Shown here: one piece after another, positions 4,983 to 11,587 of the stretch
Layout: every line of letters begins with the position of its first letter
Numbering within the stretch: position 1 is the stretch's first letter
Assembly (NCBI GenBank): GCA_946496415.1
Contig: CAMMGP010000020.1
Location: 1 to 11,587 of the forward strand
DNA length: 11,587 nt
Direction of reading: 5' to 3'
DNA from: an uncultured Clostridia bacterium
GTDB taxonomy: Bacteria > Bacillota > Clostridia > Christensenellales > Aristaeellaceae
Made by a program: the position numbers and the translations under genes
The notes under the pieces: generated by a model
Databases searched by the model: none
Seen by the model: only the letters and a program-made list of their open reading frames with translations
Told to the model about the DNA's origin: nothing

Positions 4983-5579
4983 TTACTCGTCGCCGCGCAA
5001 CTGGAAGCGCACGTCGTCCTTGCTTTCCAGCGACAGCGGGTAGTCGCCCAGATGTTTGACCTTGAAGCCATTCTTTTTGTATTCCTCGTAGTCGAAGGCT
5101 TCCAGTTCATCGATGGCCAGCTTGTGGAACTCGTAAAAGTTGTGCCACCACTCGTACCCCGTGCCCAATTCTGCGCCCAGATAGGCGTCCGCGATATCGC
5201 AGCCCATCTGCGGGGCGACATAGAACGCGCCCATGGCCAGTACGTTGACACCGTTGCCGGTGATGGCGCGCAGCGCCGCCGGAACGGGCTCGACCACGCC
5301 CGCGTGGACGTGTGGGCACTTGCTGGCGGCGATGTGGATGCCCATGCCCGTGCCGCAGAAAATCAGCGCGCGTTCAAATTCGCGCTCGGCAATCATGCTG
5401 CCCACGCGCAGACCGATGCGGTGGAACATCAGTTCCGGGTCGTCCACATTGGGATCGGTGACGCCCACGTCAGTGATCGTCCAGCCCTTTTTGCGCAAAT
5501 GGGCGCATACAGCCTCTTTGAGCGGGTAACCGGCGAAGTCCGCGCCGACGAGCAGTTGCTTCTCCTTGATGGTCTTCAT
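4983..5579 (-). CDS. RpiB/LacA/LacB-family sugar-phosphate isomerase
   Basis: This family interconverts aldose and ketose phosphates (ribose 5-phosphate/ribulose 5-phosphate in RpiB; galactose 6-phosphate in LacAB). The 198-residue protein shows LLVGADFAGYPLKEAV (9-24), TDVGV, the active-site Cys motif ALIFCGTGMGIHIAASK (Cys 75), and NGVNVLAMGAF (109-119), all in the family order. Three points differ from classical RpiB: the His of GxDHAG is Phe (Phe 15), the Asn of AANK is Ser, and there is a C-terminal extension of about 45-50 residues beyond the usual ~150. The exact sugar is therefore uncertain. Start: AGGAGG lies 1 base before a first ATG (5585) but 7 bases before the second (5577-5579), which I choose. 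It has its own extended -10 promoter and is followed by a terminator hairpin and the nucleotidyltransferase gene. Confidence 0.87.
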   Translation of the reverse strand: MKTIKEKQLLVGADFAGYPLKEAVCAHLRKKGWTITDVGVTDPNVDDPELMFHRIGLRVGSMIAEREFERALIFCGTGMGIHIAASKCPHVHAGVVEPVPAALRAITGNGVNVLAMGAFYVAPQMGCDIADAYLGAELGTGYEWWHNFYEFHKLAIDELEAFDYEEYKKNGFKVKHLGDYPLSLESKDDVRFQLRGDE

Positions 5580-5614
5580 ACGCATGCCTCCTGTGCAACT
5601 ATTGACGTGTTTTT

Positions 5615-5643
5615 ATTGTAACATAATTGTGCCAAAAAATCCA
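5615..5643 (-). promoter_or_regulatory. Predicted promoter of the rpiB-like gene (extended -10)
   Basis: On the - strand TACAAT (5620-5615) preceded by TGT (5623-5621) makes an extended -10 box; a weak -35, TGGATT (5643-5638), sits 17 bases upstream. It lies in the AT-rich 112-base gap (5580-5691), with a predicted start near 5608 and a leader of about 30 bases. Confidence 0.55.
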
Positions 5644-5674
5644 GCGTTTTTTGCGCAAAGAGGCGAATCTATCG

Positions 5675-5691
5675 AAAACGCGTTGCGTTTT
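5675..5691. terminator. Weak terminator-like hairpin after the zinc-ribbon gene
   Basis: AAAACGC (5675-5681) and GCGTTTT (5685-5691) form a symmetric 7-bp stem with a 3-base loop and T-runs on both strands, one base beyond the stop codon of the zinc-ribbon gene. Only three GC pairs, so termination would be weak. Confidence 0.4.
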
Positions 5692-6048
5692 TTAGTTTTC
5701 CCCCTCGACGCCCGCCGCCTCGCGCAGAGCCATACGCACCTCTTCATCCTCCGCGAAGATGCCCGTCAAAAGCTCCAGAGCGCCCGCGTAGGCAGCATAG
5801 GGCACGTAAAAGGCGTAGTTTTCCAGAAAGCTGACACCGCCAAGCAGTGCGCTGCTTCCCAGCGTGTGCTTGGCATAGGGTATCTTTTCCTCCTCCAGCA
5901 GCGGCCCGATCATGGCAGCGAGCACATAGCGCACCGTACACAGCAGCACCGGATCGTCCGCGCGCGGCTGCCGCAGGGCGCGAGAACGGTTGCAAGCGGG
6001 GCATTTCTCGCCCTCCGTCAAGCGCTGACATTTTGTGCAGTAGAGCAT
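5692..6048 (-). CDS. Zinc-ribbon protein with DUF2007-like signalling domain
   Basis: The 118-residue product starts with a CxxC-x8-CxxC zinc ribbon (Cys 4, 7, 16, 19), followed by a charged linker and a domain beginning at about residue 33: VLLCTVRYVLAAMIGPLLEE, then KIPYAKH, and YVPYAAYAGALELL. That pattern (a strand, a helix ending in a shortened LLEEEGIP-like turn, and a VPxxxxxxAxELL helix) resembles the DUF2007 family, sometimes described as putative prokaryotic signal-transducing proteins; its biochemical role is unknown. Start: ATG at 6046-6048 has AGGAGG 7 bases upstream; an upstream ATG at 6105 would overlap the previous gene and lacks such a site. It follows the 194-residue unknown gene by 29 bases with no terminator, so the two are probably co-transcribed. 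Confidence 0.72.
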   Translation of the reverse strand: MLYCTKCQRLTEGEKCPACNRSRALRQPRADDPVLLCTVRYVLAAMIGPLLEEEKIPYAKHTLGSSALLGGVSFLENYAFYVPYAAYAGALELLTGIFAEDEEVRMALREAAGVEGEN

Positions 6049-6077
6049 ATGCCTTCCTCCTTTGGGCCTTTGCCGCG

Positions 6078-6662
6078 TCACCGCCCACGCGCATTCCCCA
6101 CGCAAAACCCTTCGCCCAAAAACACCTTTTGCAATACAAAGCGCACTTTTTCGCAGTCGTGCGCCTGCGGATCAAAGCAAACTGAAAAATCCCCGCTGTC
6201 CGCATAGCAAAACAGCAGATCCGCAAAGTGCTTGAGGATCATATCCTCAAGCCGGTGCCCCTGATAATCGACATGGAATTGTTGAAAGGTTTCCCAATTC
6301 ATCCGGGGCACAAACAGCGTTGTTTCAAGGTAGTAATCAAAGATCTCGGGAATGCGCGCATAGACGCGATCGTTCAATTCGCTCCTGGCCACGGACAGAT
6401 ACTCGCTGATCTTCCGCATTTCCCCGGATTTCCGAAAGAATGCCGGAATCTCCGTTTCCAGTTCCCTTTGGCGCTGCGGCGACAGATGCATGCCGTCTGT
6501 TCGATAAAACCCGAAAAACAGTTCCCTGCCGTCCAAAAACGCCCTGAGAACGCGCTCGATGCGCTCTGGATAGGCACTCCGACAGCGCGCGTTCTCGACT
6601 GTCAATGTACATACGCCCAAAGGATGGCTGTACGCTTTGAGCGCGATCTGTCTCTTCTTCAT
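6078..6662 (-). CDS. Protein of unknown function (194 residues)
   Basis: I do not recognise this protein. It is supported as a gene by GAGGA 7 bases before the ATG at 6660-6662, by coding length (195 codons) and by tight spacing to the zinc-ribbon gene downstream. The product is soluble-looking and mixed in charge, with no signal peptide or membrane segment. Notable stretches: an N-terminal part rich in beta-type residues (AYSHPLGVCTLTVENARC), a LFFGFYRTDGMHLSPQRQRE segment, and an acidic/aromatic C-terminal half (EIFDYYLETTLFVPRMNWE, then HFADLLFCYADSGDFSVCFD). Four Cys are scattered rather than paired, so no metal site is evident. Its leader carries an attenuator-like structure. Its base composition is a little less GC-rich than the E1 gene upstream. 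No function is proposed. Confidence 0.72.
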   Translation of the reverse strand: MKKRQIALKAYSHPLGVCTLTVENARCRSAYPERIERVLRAFLDGRELFFGFYRTDGMHLSPQRQRELETEIPAFFRKSGEMRKISEYLSVARSELNDRVYARIPEIFDYYLETTLFVPRMNWETFQQFHVDYQGHRLEDMILKHFADLLFCYADSGDFSVCFDPQAHDCEKVRFVLQKVFLGEGFCVGNARGR

Positions 6663-6677
6663 CCCTGTTCCTCAAAA

Positions 6678-6726
6678 CGGCTTTCCTGGCAGCGTGGGAA
6701 GCGGATGCCCTCTGCCAGAGCCGCTT
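6678..6726 (-). promoter_or_regulatory. Structured leader with two alternative hairpins (attenuator-like)
   Basis: On the - strand, fold A pairs CGGCT-CTGGCAG (6723-6712) with CTGCCAG-gaa-AGCCG (6692-6678): 12 bp with a 3-base bulge, directly followed by TTTT and then the GAGG ribosome binding site of the unknown gene. Fold B pairs AAGCGG (6726-6721) with CCGCTT (6704-6699) and, inside it, CTCT (6720-6717) with AGAG (6713-6710). The two share the same bases and cannot coexist. The remainder of the 168-base gap (6663-6830) holds the E1 terminator; I found no convincing sigma-A promoter in it. Confidence 0.45.
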
Positions 6727-6787
6727 ATCTCCTACCGGCAACGGCGCTTTGGACAGACTTGGCATTCCTTCCCTTGAAACGGCAAAT

Positions 6788-6812
6788 GGGGGCGGGCAAA
6801 ATGCCCGTCCCC
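6788..6812 (-). terminator. Terminator hairpin after the fused E1 gene
   Basis: The - strand RNA pairs GGGG-A-CGGGCA (6812-6802) with TGCCCG-C-CCCC (6798-6788), 11 positions with one A-C mismatch, around a 3-base loop, then ATTTGCCGTTTC. It starts 19 bases past the E1 stop. The T-run is broken, so termination may be incomplete. Confidence 0.55.
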
Positions 6813-6830
6813 GTATGCGTGTCGTTTTGC

Positions 6831-9299
6831 TTAGACGCCCTTGCGCTCGTTCTTGAGTTTGTTGCCCAAGGTCTGGTTGGTGGTGCGCACATGTCCCTTG
6901 AGGGGCACGATCTTAGCGTCGATGGCGTCGAGGATCCAGGACGGCTGCGGGAAGAAGGCCTCTTCCAACTCGTGCGCCGGGGTGATCCAGTTCTTGGAAG
7001 CCACCACAACCGGCGGAGCATCCAACTCGTCGAAGGCCATCTCGGTGATCTGACGGGCGACCTCGGAGGCGAAGGAGCCGCGCTCGCAGGCATCGGTGAC
7101 GATGACGATGCGGCCAGTCTTCTTCACGGACTCGATCACGGTGTCGTAGTCGAACGGCACGAGCGTGCGCGCGTCGATGATCTCGGCCTCCATGCCGTAC
7201 TTCTCCTTGAGTTCGTCGGCGGCCTTGAGGGCGCGATAGAGCACCGCACCGAAGGTGAGGATGGTGATATCCTTGCCCTTGCGCTTGACGTCGGCCTTGC
7301 CGAAGGGGATCTCATAGTAGTCCTTGGGCACGCCGCCCTCGTGGAACTGCTCGCCCACATCGTAGATGCGCTGGGACTCGAAGAAGACCACCGGGTCGGT
7401 GCCGACCAGAGCGGAGGCCATCAGGCCCTTGGCGTCATACGGCGTGGCCGGGAAGGCCAACTTCAGGCCCGGGATGTGGGCGGCCAGCGCCGACCAATCC
7501 TGAGAGTGCTGCGCGCCGTACTTGGAGCCAACGGACACACGCAGAACCACAGGCATCTTGATGATGTCGGCAGACATGGCCTGCCACTTGGCCATCTGGT
7601 TGAACACTTCGTCGCCCGCGCAGGCGAGGAAGTCGCAGTACATGAGCTCGACCAGCGCGCGACCGCCCGCCATGGCGTAGCCGACGGCGGAACCGACGAT
7701 GGCGCTTTCCGAGATCGGGGAGTTGAAGAGGCGGTGATACGGCAGCGCCTCGGTCAGTCCACGGTACACAGCGAACGCGCCGCCCCAGTCGCGCACGTCC
7801 TCACCGTAGGTGATGAGGGAAGCGTCCTTGTAGAAGCGGTCGATGATGGCCTCAAACAGGCCGTCGCGCAGCTGGTAGACCTTGTTCTTGGAGACGGGCT
7901 TGCCGTTGGCGTCGAAGCCCCAGCGCTCCTTGCGGGCGATGGCCTGCACGCGCGGGTTCTCCTCCATGGGCATGTTGACATCCGGCTTGGCGTCCGAGAA
8001 GGACTCGACATGGCCGTTGGTGAACATCATGTCGGCGATCTCGTCCGGGTTCTTGGTAAGATCCATGCGCGGGGAGATCTCCTCGTCGATGGCCAGCTTG
8101 AAGTTGCGGAAGATGGCGTCGTCCACCGTCTTGACGATATTGTCGCAGTCTTCCTCGGTGGCCAGGCCAGCCTCGATCAGCTGCTTGCGGTACTCGATGA
8201 TCGGATCCTGCGCCTCCCAAGCGGCGATCTCTTCCTTGGTGCGGTAAGAGGAGCTGTCCGACGGGCTGTGGCCGGAGAAGCGGTAGGTGACGACGTCGAG
8301 GAGCACCGGACCCTTGTTCTCGAGGAGGATCTTCTTCTTGCGGCCATAGGCCTCGATGACGGCCAGCGGGTTGAAGCCGTCGACGCGCTCGGCGTGCATC
8401 TGGTTGGGGTTGAAGCCCGCGCCCATGCGCGCGAGGATGTCGTAGGCCATGGTCTCGCCGCTGGTCTGGCCGCCCATGCCGTACTGGTTGTTGAAGATGT
8501 TGAACAGCACCGGCAGGCCGCCGCGCATGCCCTCCTCCCAGAGGGTGTTGAGCTGGCCCATGCCGGACATGTTCAGGGCCTCGAGCACGGGGCCACGGCC
8601 GAGCGCGCCGTCGCCGATGTTGGCCACGACGATGCCGCCCTTGCGGTTGACGCGCTTATAGAGCGCCGCGCCCATGGCGATGGTGCCGCTGCCGCCGACG
8701 ATGGCGTTGTTGGGATAGATGCCAAAGGGCGTAAAGAAGGTGTGCATGGAGCCGCCCAGGCCGCGGTTGAAGCCGGTTTCGCGGGCGAAGATCTCGCTCA
8801 TCGCGCCGTAAAGCAGGAAGTCGATAGCCAGATCCTTGACGGTGGCGTGCTCGCCCTTTTCCACCACGGAGAGCGTCTTGCCGCCGAGGAAGTTCTTCAT
8901 GATGTCGAGCAATTCGTCATCGGAGAGCTTTTCGATGGCGGACAGGCCCTTGGCGAGGATGTCGCAGTGGGCGCGGTGGGAGCCGAAGATGAAGTCGTTG
9001 ACGTCGAGGTGGAAGGCCTCGCCGACAGCGGCAGCTTCCTGGCCAATGCCCAGATGGGCCGGGCCGGGATGGGTGTAGGAAACGCCGCGATACTCGCTGG
9101 TGGTCTTGATGGTCTGGATCATCGTCTCAAACTCACGCAGAACCAGCATGTCGCGATAGATGTTGAGGAACTGCTCCTTGGTAAAGTTGCCCAACTCATC
9201 CTTGACCTTCTTCTGATACTGGTTGCAGGGGATGGGCTCAAAAGTGACCTGACCGGGTTTGCGGATCTCATTCGGGTCGACAAACAGTTGCTTGGACAT
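6831..9299 (-). CDS. Fused E1 alpha-beta subunit of a TPP-dependent 2-oxoacid/acetoin dehydrogenase
   Basis: The E1 component decarboxylates a 2-oxoacid (or cleaves acetoin) with thiamine diphosphate and passes the acyl group to lipoyl-E2. This 822-residue protein joins both halves, normally separate chains of about 360 and 325 residues. The alpha half (about 40-430) has RDMLVLREFE, GQEAAAVGEAFHL, RGLGGSMH-like GLGGSMHTFF, the TPP motif GDG (229-231) to NN (270-271), and YRFSGHSPSD (339-348). The beta half (about 470-822) has ITYGEDVRDWGG, SPISESAIVGSAVGYAMAGG, ELMYCDFLACAGDEVFNQMA and a transketolase C-terminal part (TLVPFDYDTVIESVKKTGRI). The GDG-NN spacing is 38 residues against about 24-28 in typical E1 alpha, and there is another insertion before GLGGSMH. 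AAGGAG lies 11 bases before the ATG. It is the last gene of an E2-E3-E1 unit. Pyruvate, branched-chain oxoacid or acetoin cannot be told apart here. Confidence 0.9.
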   Translation of the reverse strand: MSKQLFVDPNEIRKPGQVTFEPIPCNQYQKKVKDELGNFTKEQFLNIYRDMLVLREFETMIQTIKTTSEYRGVSYTHPGPAHLGIGQEAAAVGEAFHLDVNDFIFGSHRAHCDILAKGLSAIEKLSDDELLDIMKNFLGGKTLSVVEKGEHATVKDLAIDFLLYGAMSEIFARETGFNRGLGGSMHTFFTPFGIYPNNAIVGGSGTIAMGAALYKRVNRKGGIVVANIGDGALGRGPVLEALNMSGMGQLNTLWEEGMRGGLPVLFNIFNNQYGMGGQTSGETMAYDILARMGAGFNPNQMHAERVDGFNPLAVIEAYGRKKKILLENKGPVLLDVVTYRFSGHSPSDSSSYRTKEEIAAWEAQDPIIEYRKQLIEAGLATEEDCDNIVKTVDDAIFRNFKLAIDEEISPRMDLTKNPDEIADMMFTNGHVESFSDAKPDVNMPMEENPRVQAIARKERWGFDANGKPVSKNKVYQLRDGLFEAIIDRFYKDASLITYGEDVRDWGGAFAVYRGLTEALPYHRLFNSPISESAIVGSAVGYAMAGGRALVELMYCDFLACAGDEVFNQMAKWQAMSADIIKMPVVLRVSVGSKYGAQHSQDWSALAAHIPGLKLAFPATPYDAKGLMASALVGTDPVVFFESQRIYDVGEQFHEGGVPKDYYEIPFGKADVKRKGKDITILTFGAVLYRALKAADELKEKYGMEAEIIDARTLVPFDYDTVIESVKKTGRIVIVTDACERGSFASEVARQITEMAFDELDAPPVVVASKNWITPAHELEEAFFPQPSWILDAIDAKIVPLKGHVRTTNQTLGNKLKNERKGV

Positions 9300-9350
9300 G
9301 GGAAAAACACGCTCCTTCTAAAAATAGCTGTCGCGGCTGAATATCCATGC

Positions 9351-9381
9351 TCCGGGCGCAGGCGCGCCGCCCGCGCCCGGA
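9351..9381 (-). other. Stable intercistronic hairpin between lpdA and E1
   Basis: A 9-bp perfect GC stem (9351-9359 with 9373-9381) continues, after one A-C mismatch, into a 4-bp stem (9361-9364 with 9368-9371) with a 3-base loop. It lies 6 bases past the lpdA stop on the - strand and about 50 bases before the E1 start. There is no T-run, so it is more likely an mRNA-stability or processing element than a terminator. The rest of the 88-base gap holds the E1 ribosome binding site. Confidence 0.6.
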
Positions 9382-9387
9382 AAGCGC

Positions 9388-10752
9388 TCAGTCCTTGAAC
9401 TCCCAGATCGTCTCGCGGATGATCTCGCTGACGGTGGGATGCGGGAAAATGATCTCCTTGACGTCCTTGACGCGCAGTTCCTGCTCGATCATCAGCGCCG
9501 CGCCCCAGATGGCCTCGGAAGAGGAATTGCCCAGCATGTGCACGCCGAGTATGTTGCGGTGCTCCTTGCCGACAAGGATCTTGCAGATGCCGTCCTCGCC
9601 CTCGTTCTCGGCCACGAAGCGGCCGGCGTAGCGCATGGAGAGCTTGTGGACTTCATAGTCGATGCCCTGCGCCTTGGCGTCTTCCTCGGTAAGGCCGACG
9701 CTGGCCACCTCGGGATGGGTGTAGATGACCGAGGGATTGGCGTTGTAGCGCATCTTGTCCTTTTTGCCGAGGATGGTGTTGACGGCCACTTCCGCCTCGC
9801 GATAGGCGGTGTGCGCGAGCATGACCTTGCCGATGCAGTCGCCGGCGGCGAATACACCCTCGACGTTGGTGCGGCCCTGTTCGTCCACGACGATGACGCC
9901 GCGGTTCATCTCCACGCCGATGTTCTCAAGGCCCATGTCCTTGGTGCTGGCGCGGCGGCCGATGGAGAGCAGCACCTTGTCCGCCGGAACGTCGAACTGC
10001 TTGCCGTCCGCCTCGCAGACGACCTTGCCCTTTTCCACAGCCAAACACTTGGTGGAGAGTTTGAAGTCTACGCCCTTCTTGGCGTATTCCTTCTGGAGCA
10101 TCTTGGAGATCTCGCGGTCGGTGGGGCCGGCGATGTGGTCGAGCATCTCAACGACGGTGACGTGGGAGCCGGCCACGCAGTAGTAAGCGGCCATCTCCAG
10201 GCCGATGACGCCGCCGCCGATGATGACGAAGTTCTTCGGCACTTCCGGCAACTCCAGCACTTCGCGGTTGGTGAGCACGAAATCTCCCAGGTTCTCCTTG
10301 ACGCCGGGGATGGGCGGCACGACCGCCTCGGAACCGGCGCAGATGAGCAGCTTGGCGGCTTCGTAGTCCTGACCGCCGGCGGTGACGGCAAAGCCGCCCT
10401 CGACGCGGCCCTTGATGACCGCCTTTTCCTTGACCACGGTGACGCCGGCGCCCTTCATCTTCGCGCCCACGCCGGAGACCAGCATGCGCACCACCTTGCC
10501 GCGGCGGGCGACGACGGCTTTCTGATCGAGGGCCACGTTCTCAGCGCTGACGCCGTACTTGGCGCCGTCGCGGGCGTGCTCGTAGATCTTCGCGGAATTC
10601 AAAAGCGCCTTGGAGGGGATGCAGCCCTCGTTCAGGCAAACGCCGCCCAGATTGTTCTTCTCAAACAGGCAGACCTTGAGGCCCGCGTGACCGGCGCGCT
10701 CCGCGGCGTCGTAACCGGCGGGACCGCCGCCGATGATGATAAGATCAAACAT
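9388..10752 (-). CDS. lpdA: Dihydrolipoyl dehydrogenase (E3)
   Basis: E3 re-oxidises the dihydrolipoyl groups of E2 and passes the electrons through FAD and a redox disulfide to NAD+. The 454-residue protein has the FAD-binding GGGPAGYDAA (8-17), the redox-active GGVCLNEGCIPSK (Cys 39 and Cys 44), the NAD-binding VIIGGGVIGLEMA (176-188), the second FAD element TNVEGVFAAGDC (295-306) and the dimerisation domain with THPEVASVGLTEEDA and the active-site FPHPTVSE (His 438, Glu 443). Length is standard and there is no N-terminal lipoyl domain of the kind fused to some E3 proteins. GGAGGG lies 7 bases before the ATG at 10750-10752, and only 17 bases separate it from the E2 stop, so E2 and E3 are co-transcribed. 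The E1 gene follows after a structured 88-base gap. Confidence 0.96.
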   Translation of the reverse strand: MFDLIIIGGGPAGYDAAERAGHAGLKVCLFEKNNLGGVCLNEGCIPSKALLNSAKIYEHARDGAKYGVSAENVALDQKAVVARRGKVVRMLVSGVGAKMKGAGVTVVKEKAVIKGRVEGGFAVTAGGQDYEAAKLLICAGSEAVVPPIPGVKENLGDFVLTNREVLELPEVPKNFVIIGGGVIGLEMAAYYCVAGSHVTVVEMLDHIAGPTDREISKMLQKEYAKKGVDFKLSTKCLAVEKGKVVCEADGKQFDVPADKVLLSIGRRASTKDMGLENIGVEMNRGVIVVDEQGRTNVEGVFAAGDCIGKVMLAHTAYREAEVAVNTILGKKDKMRYNANPSVIYTHPEVASVGLTEEDAKAQGIDYEVHKLSMRYAGRFVAENEGEDGICKILVGKEHRNILGVHMLGNSSSEAIWGAALMIEQELRVKDVKEIIFPHPTVSEIIRETIWEFKD

Positions 10753-10770
10753 TTGAAGTCCCTCCGTTCA

Positions 10771-11587
10771 TCAGCCCCGCGCCAGGAGCAGGGTGAAGTT
10801 TTCCAGATTGTACTTGAGGTCCTTGAGGAAGCGGGAGGCGGGGCTGCCATCCAGCGCGCGATGGTCGTAGGTGAGCGACAGGCCCATGGCCGGATAGGTC
10901 TGGATCTGGCCGTTCACTTCGCGCACGCGGGTGGTGATGCCGCACACGCCGAGGATGCCCGTCTGCGGCGGGTTGATGACCGGCGTGAAGCTCTCGATGC
11001 CATAGGAACCGACGTTGGAAACGGTGAAGGAGCCGCCCTGGAGGTAATCCGGGTTGATGTGGCCCTCGCGGCACTCCTTGGCCAGCTTCTTGGCGGTATC
11101 GGAGAGTTGCTTGAGGCTCATCTTGTCCGCGCCAAAGATGGTGGGCACCATCAGGCCGCGGTCGGTATCGCAGGCCATGCCGAGGTTGACGCAGTTGAAA
11201 TACTTCATCGTCTTGCCATCGTCGATGAGGTTGGCGTTGAGGGCGCGGTGCTCGGGCATCGTCAACGTGCGCGCCACGGCGTACATGACGATATCGTTGA
11301 GCGAAACCTTGTTCATGCCCATCTCCTCGCCCTTCTCCTTGAAGAGTTTGCGCAGGGCCTGGATCTGGGTGCAATCGAAGGTGATATTGTGGGTAAGCTG
11401 CGCCATATTGGCCAGCGAGGAATGCATGGTGCGGGCGATGACCTTGCGGATGTTGGGCAGCGGCTCGGTGTAGCTGTCGTCGTTGGGCACGCCGATTTCC
11501 ACGGCGGCCGCTTTGGCGGCAGGCGCGGGGGGTTCCGCGGCGGCGGGGCTGGGGGCAAGGGCGGGAAGGGTCACGCGGCCGCCCACG
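10771..11587 (-). CDS. Dihydrolipoamide acyltransferase (E2), 3' part
   Basis: E2 forms the core of the 2-oxoacid dehydrogenase complex and moves the acyl group from lipoate to CoA. The visible ~272 residues start at the end of what looks like a peripheral-subunit-binding domain (GGRVTLPAL, like the usual GPxGRI/VTxxDV), then an Ala/Pro-rich flexible linker, then the whole catalytic domain: PLPNIRKVIARTMHSSL, VSLNDIVMYAVARTL, DRGLMVPTI, GGSFTVSNVGSYGIESFTP, INPPQTGILGV and the catalytic LSLTYDHRALDGSPASRFL with His and Asp present. The lipoyl domain and start are beyond the right edge; a GTG at the edge of the window is not a credible start because the binding-domain homology is already running. 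It is the first visible gene of the E2-E3-E1 unit; its promoter is outside the window. Confidence 0.94.
   Translation of the reverse strand, partial: VGGRVTLPALAPSPAAAEPPAPAAKAAAVEIGVPNDDSYTEPLPNIRKVIARTMHSSLANMAQLTHNITFDCTQIQALRKLFKEKGEEMGMNKVSLNDIVMYAVARTLTMPEHRALNANLIDDGKTMKYFNCVNLGMACDTDRGLMVPTIFGADKMSLKQLSDTAKKLAKECREGHINPDYLQGGSFTVSNVGSYGIESFTPVINPPQTGILGVCGITTRVREVNGQIQTYPAMGLSLTYDHRALDGSPASRFLKDLKYNLENFTLLLARG

Noticed and set aside
6696..6710. Bases reading GGGCATCCGCTTCC on the - strand, reminiscent of the 3' end of a THF riboswitch
   Set aside because: The remaining conserved THF-aptamer parts are missing and the structured region is too short; the likeness is to one short block only.
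6228..9398. A 1,056-codon open frame on the + strand antisense to the E1 gene
   Set aside because: It mirrors the GC-rich E1 coding sequence, has no family motifs and shows the Val/Asp/Gly/His-rich composition typical of an antisense shadow; the - strand E1 has full motifs and a ribosome binding site.

Overview
The window looks like chromosomal DNA of a GC-rich, endospore-forming member of the Bacillota (Clostridia-like). Reasons: a SpoIIP-family sporulation amidase, a Spo0A-like regulator, strong GGAGG-type ribosome binding sites, sigma-A promoters in AT-rich gaps, an ECF-type riboflavin transporter under an FMN riboswitch, and a 2-oxoacid dehydrogenase gene set. The lineage is inference. 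I saw no rRNA, tRNA, CRISPR, insertion sequence or phage gene.

Layout. 1-3253 is on the + strand: the 3' part of rsmI (16S rRNA methyltransferase) with its terminator; spoIIP; an AT-rich gap with a near-perfect sigma-A promoter and an inverted repeat; a Spo0A-like protein whose receiver lacks the phospho-acceptor aspartate; and udk (uridine kinase) with its own promoter. A 16-bp perfect hairpin at 3254-3290 ends udk and the convergent ribU.

Everything from 3297 to the right edge is on the - strand. Read in transcription order from the right edge: an E2 acyltransferase (cut by the window edge), lpdA (E3), a stable intercistronic hairpin, and one large gene for a fused E1 alpha-beta; these make up a TPP/lipoate-dependent 2-oxoacid (or acetoin) dehydrogenase complex of unassigned substrate. 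After a terminator come a structured leader with two mutually exclusive foldings, an unrecognised 194-residue protein, and a zinc-ribbon plus DUF2007-like protein. Then rpiB-like isomerase with its own promoter, a terminator hairpin, a nucleotidyltransferase gene, and finally a sigma-A promoter, an FMN riboswitch and ribU.

The genes form several small independent units rather than one pathway: translation (rsmI), sporulation (spoIIP, Spo0A-like), nucleotide salvage (udk), vitamin B2 uptake (ribU), sugar phosphate isomerisation (rpiB-like) and oxoacid oxidation (E2-E3-E1). No defence or mobile system is evident. The most interesting items are regulatory: the ribU expression platform, which carries a copy of the aptamer P1 strand and an anti-Shine-Dalgarno sequence; the attenuator-like leader of the unknown gene; and the phosphorylation-blind Spo0A paralogue. 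All gene-free stretches are shorter than 300 bases and are described under their features.
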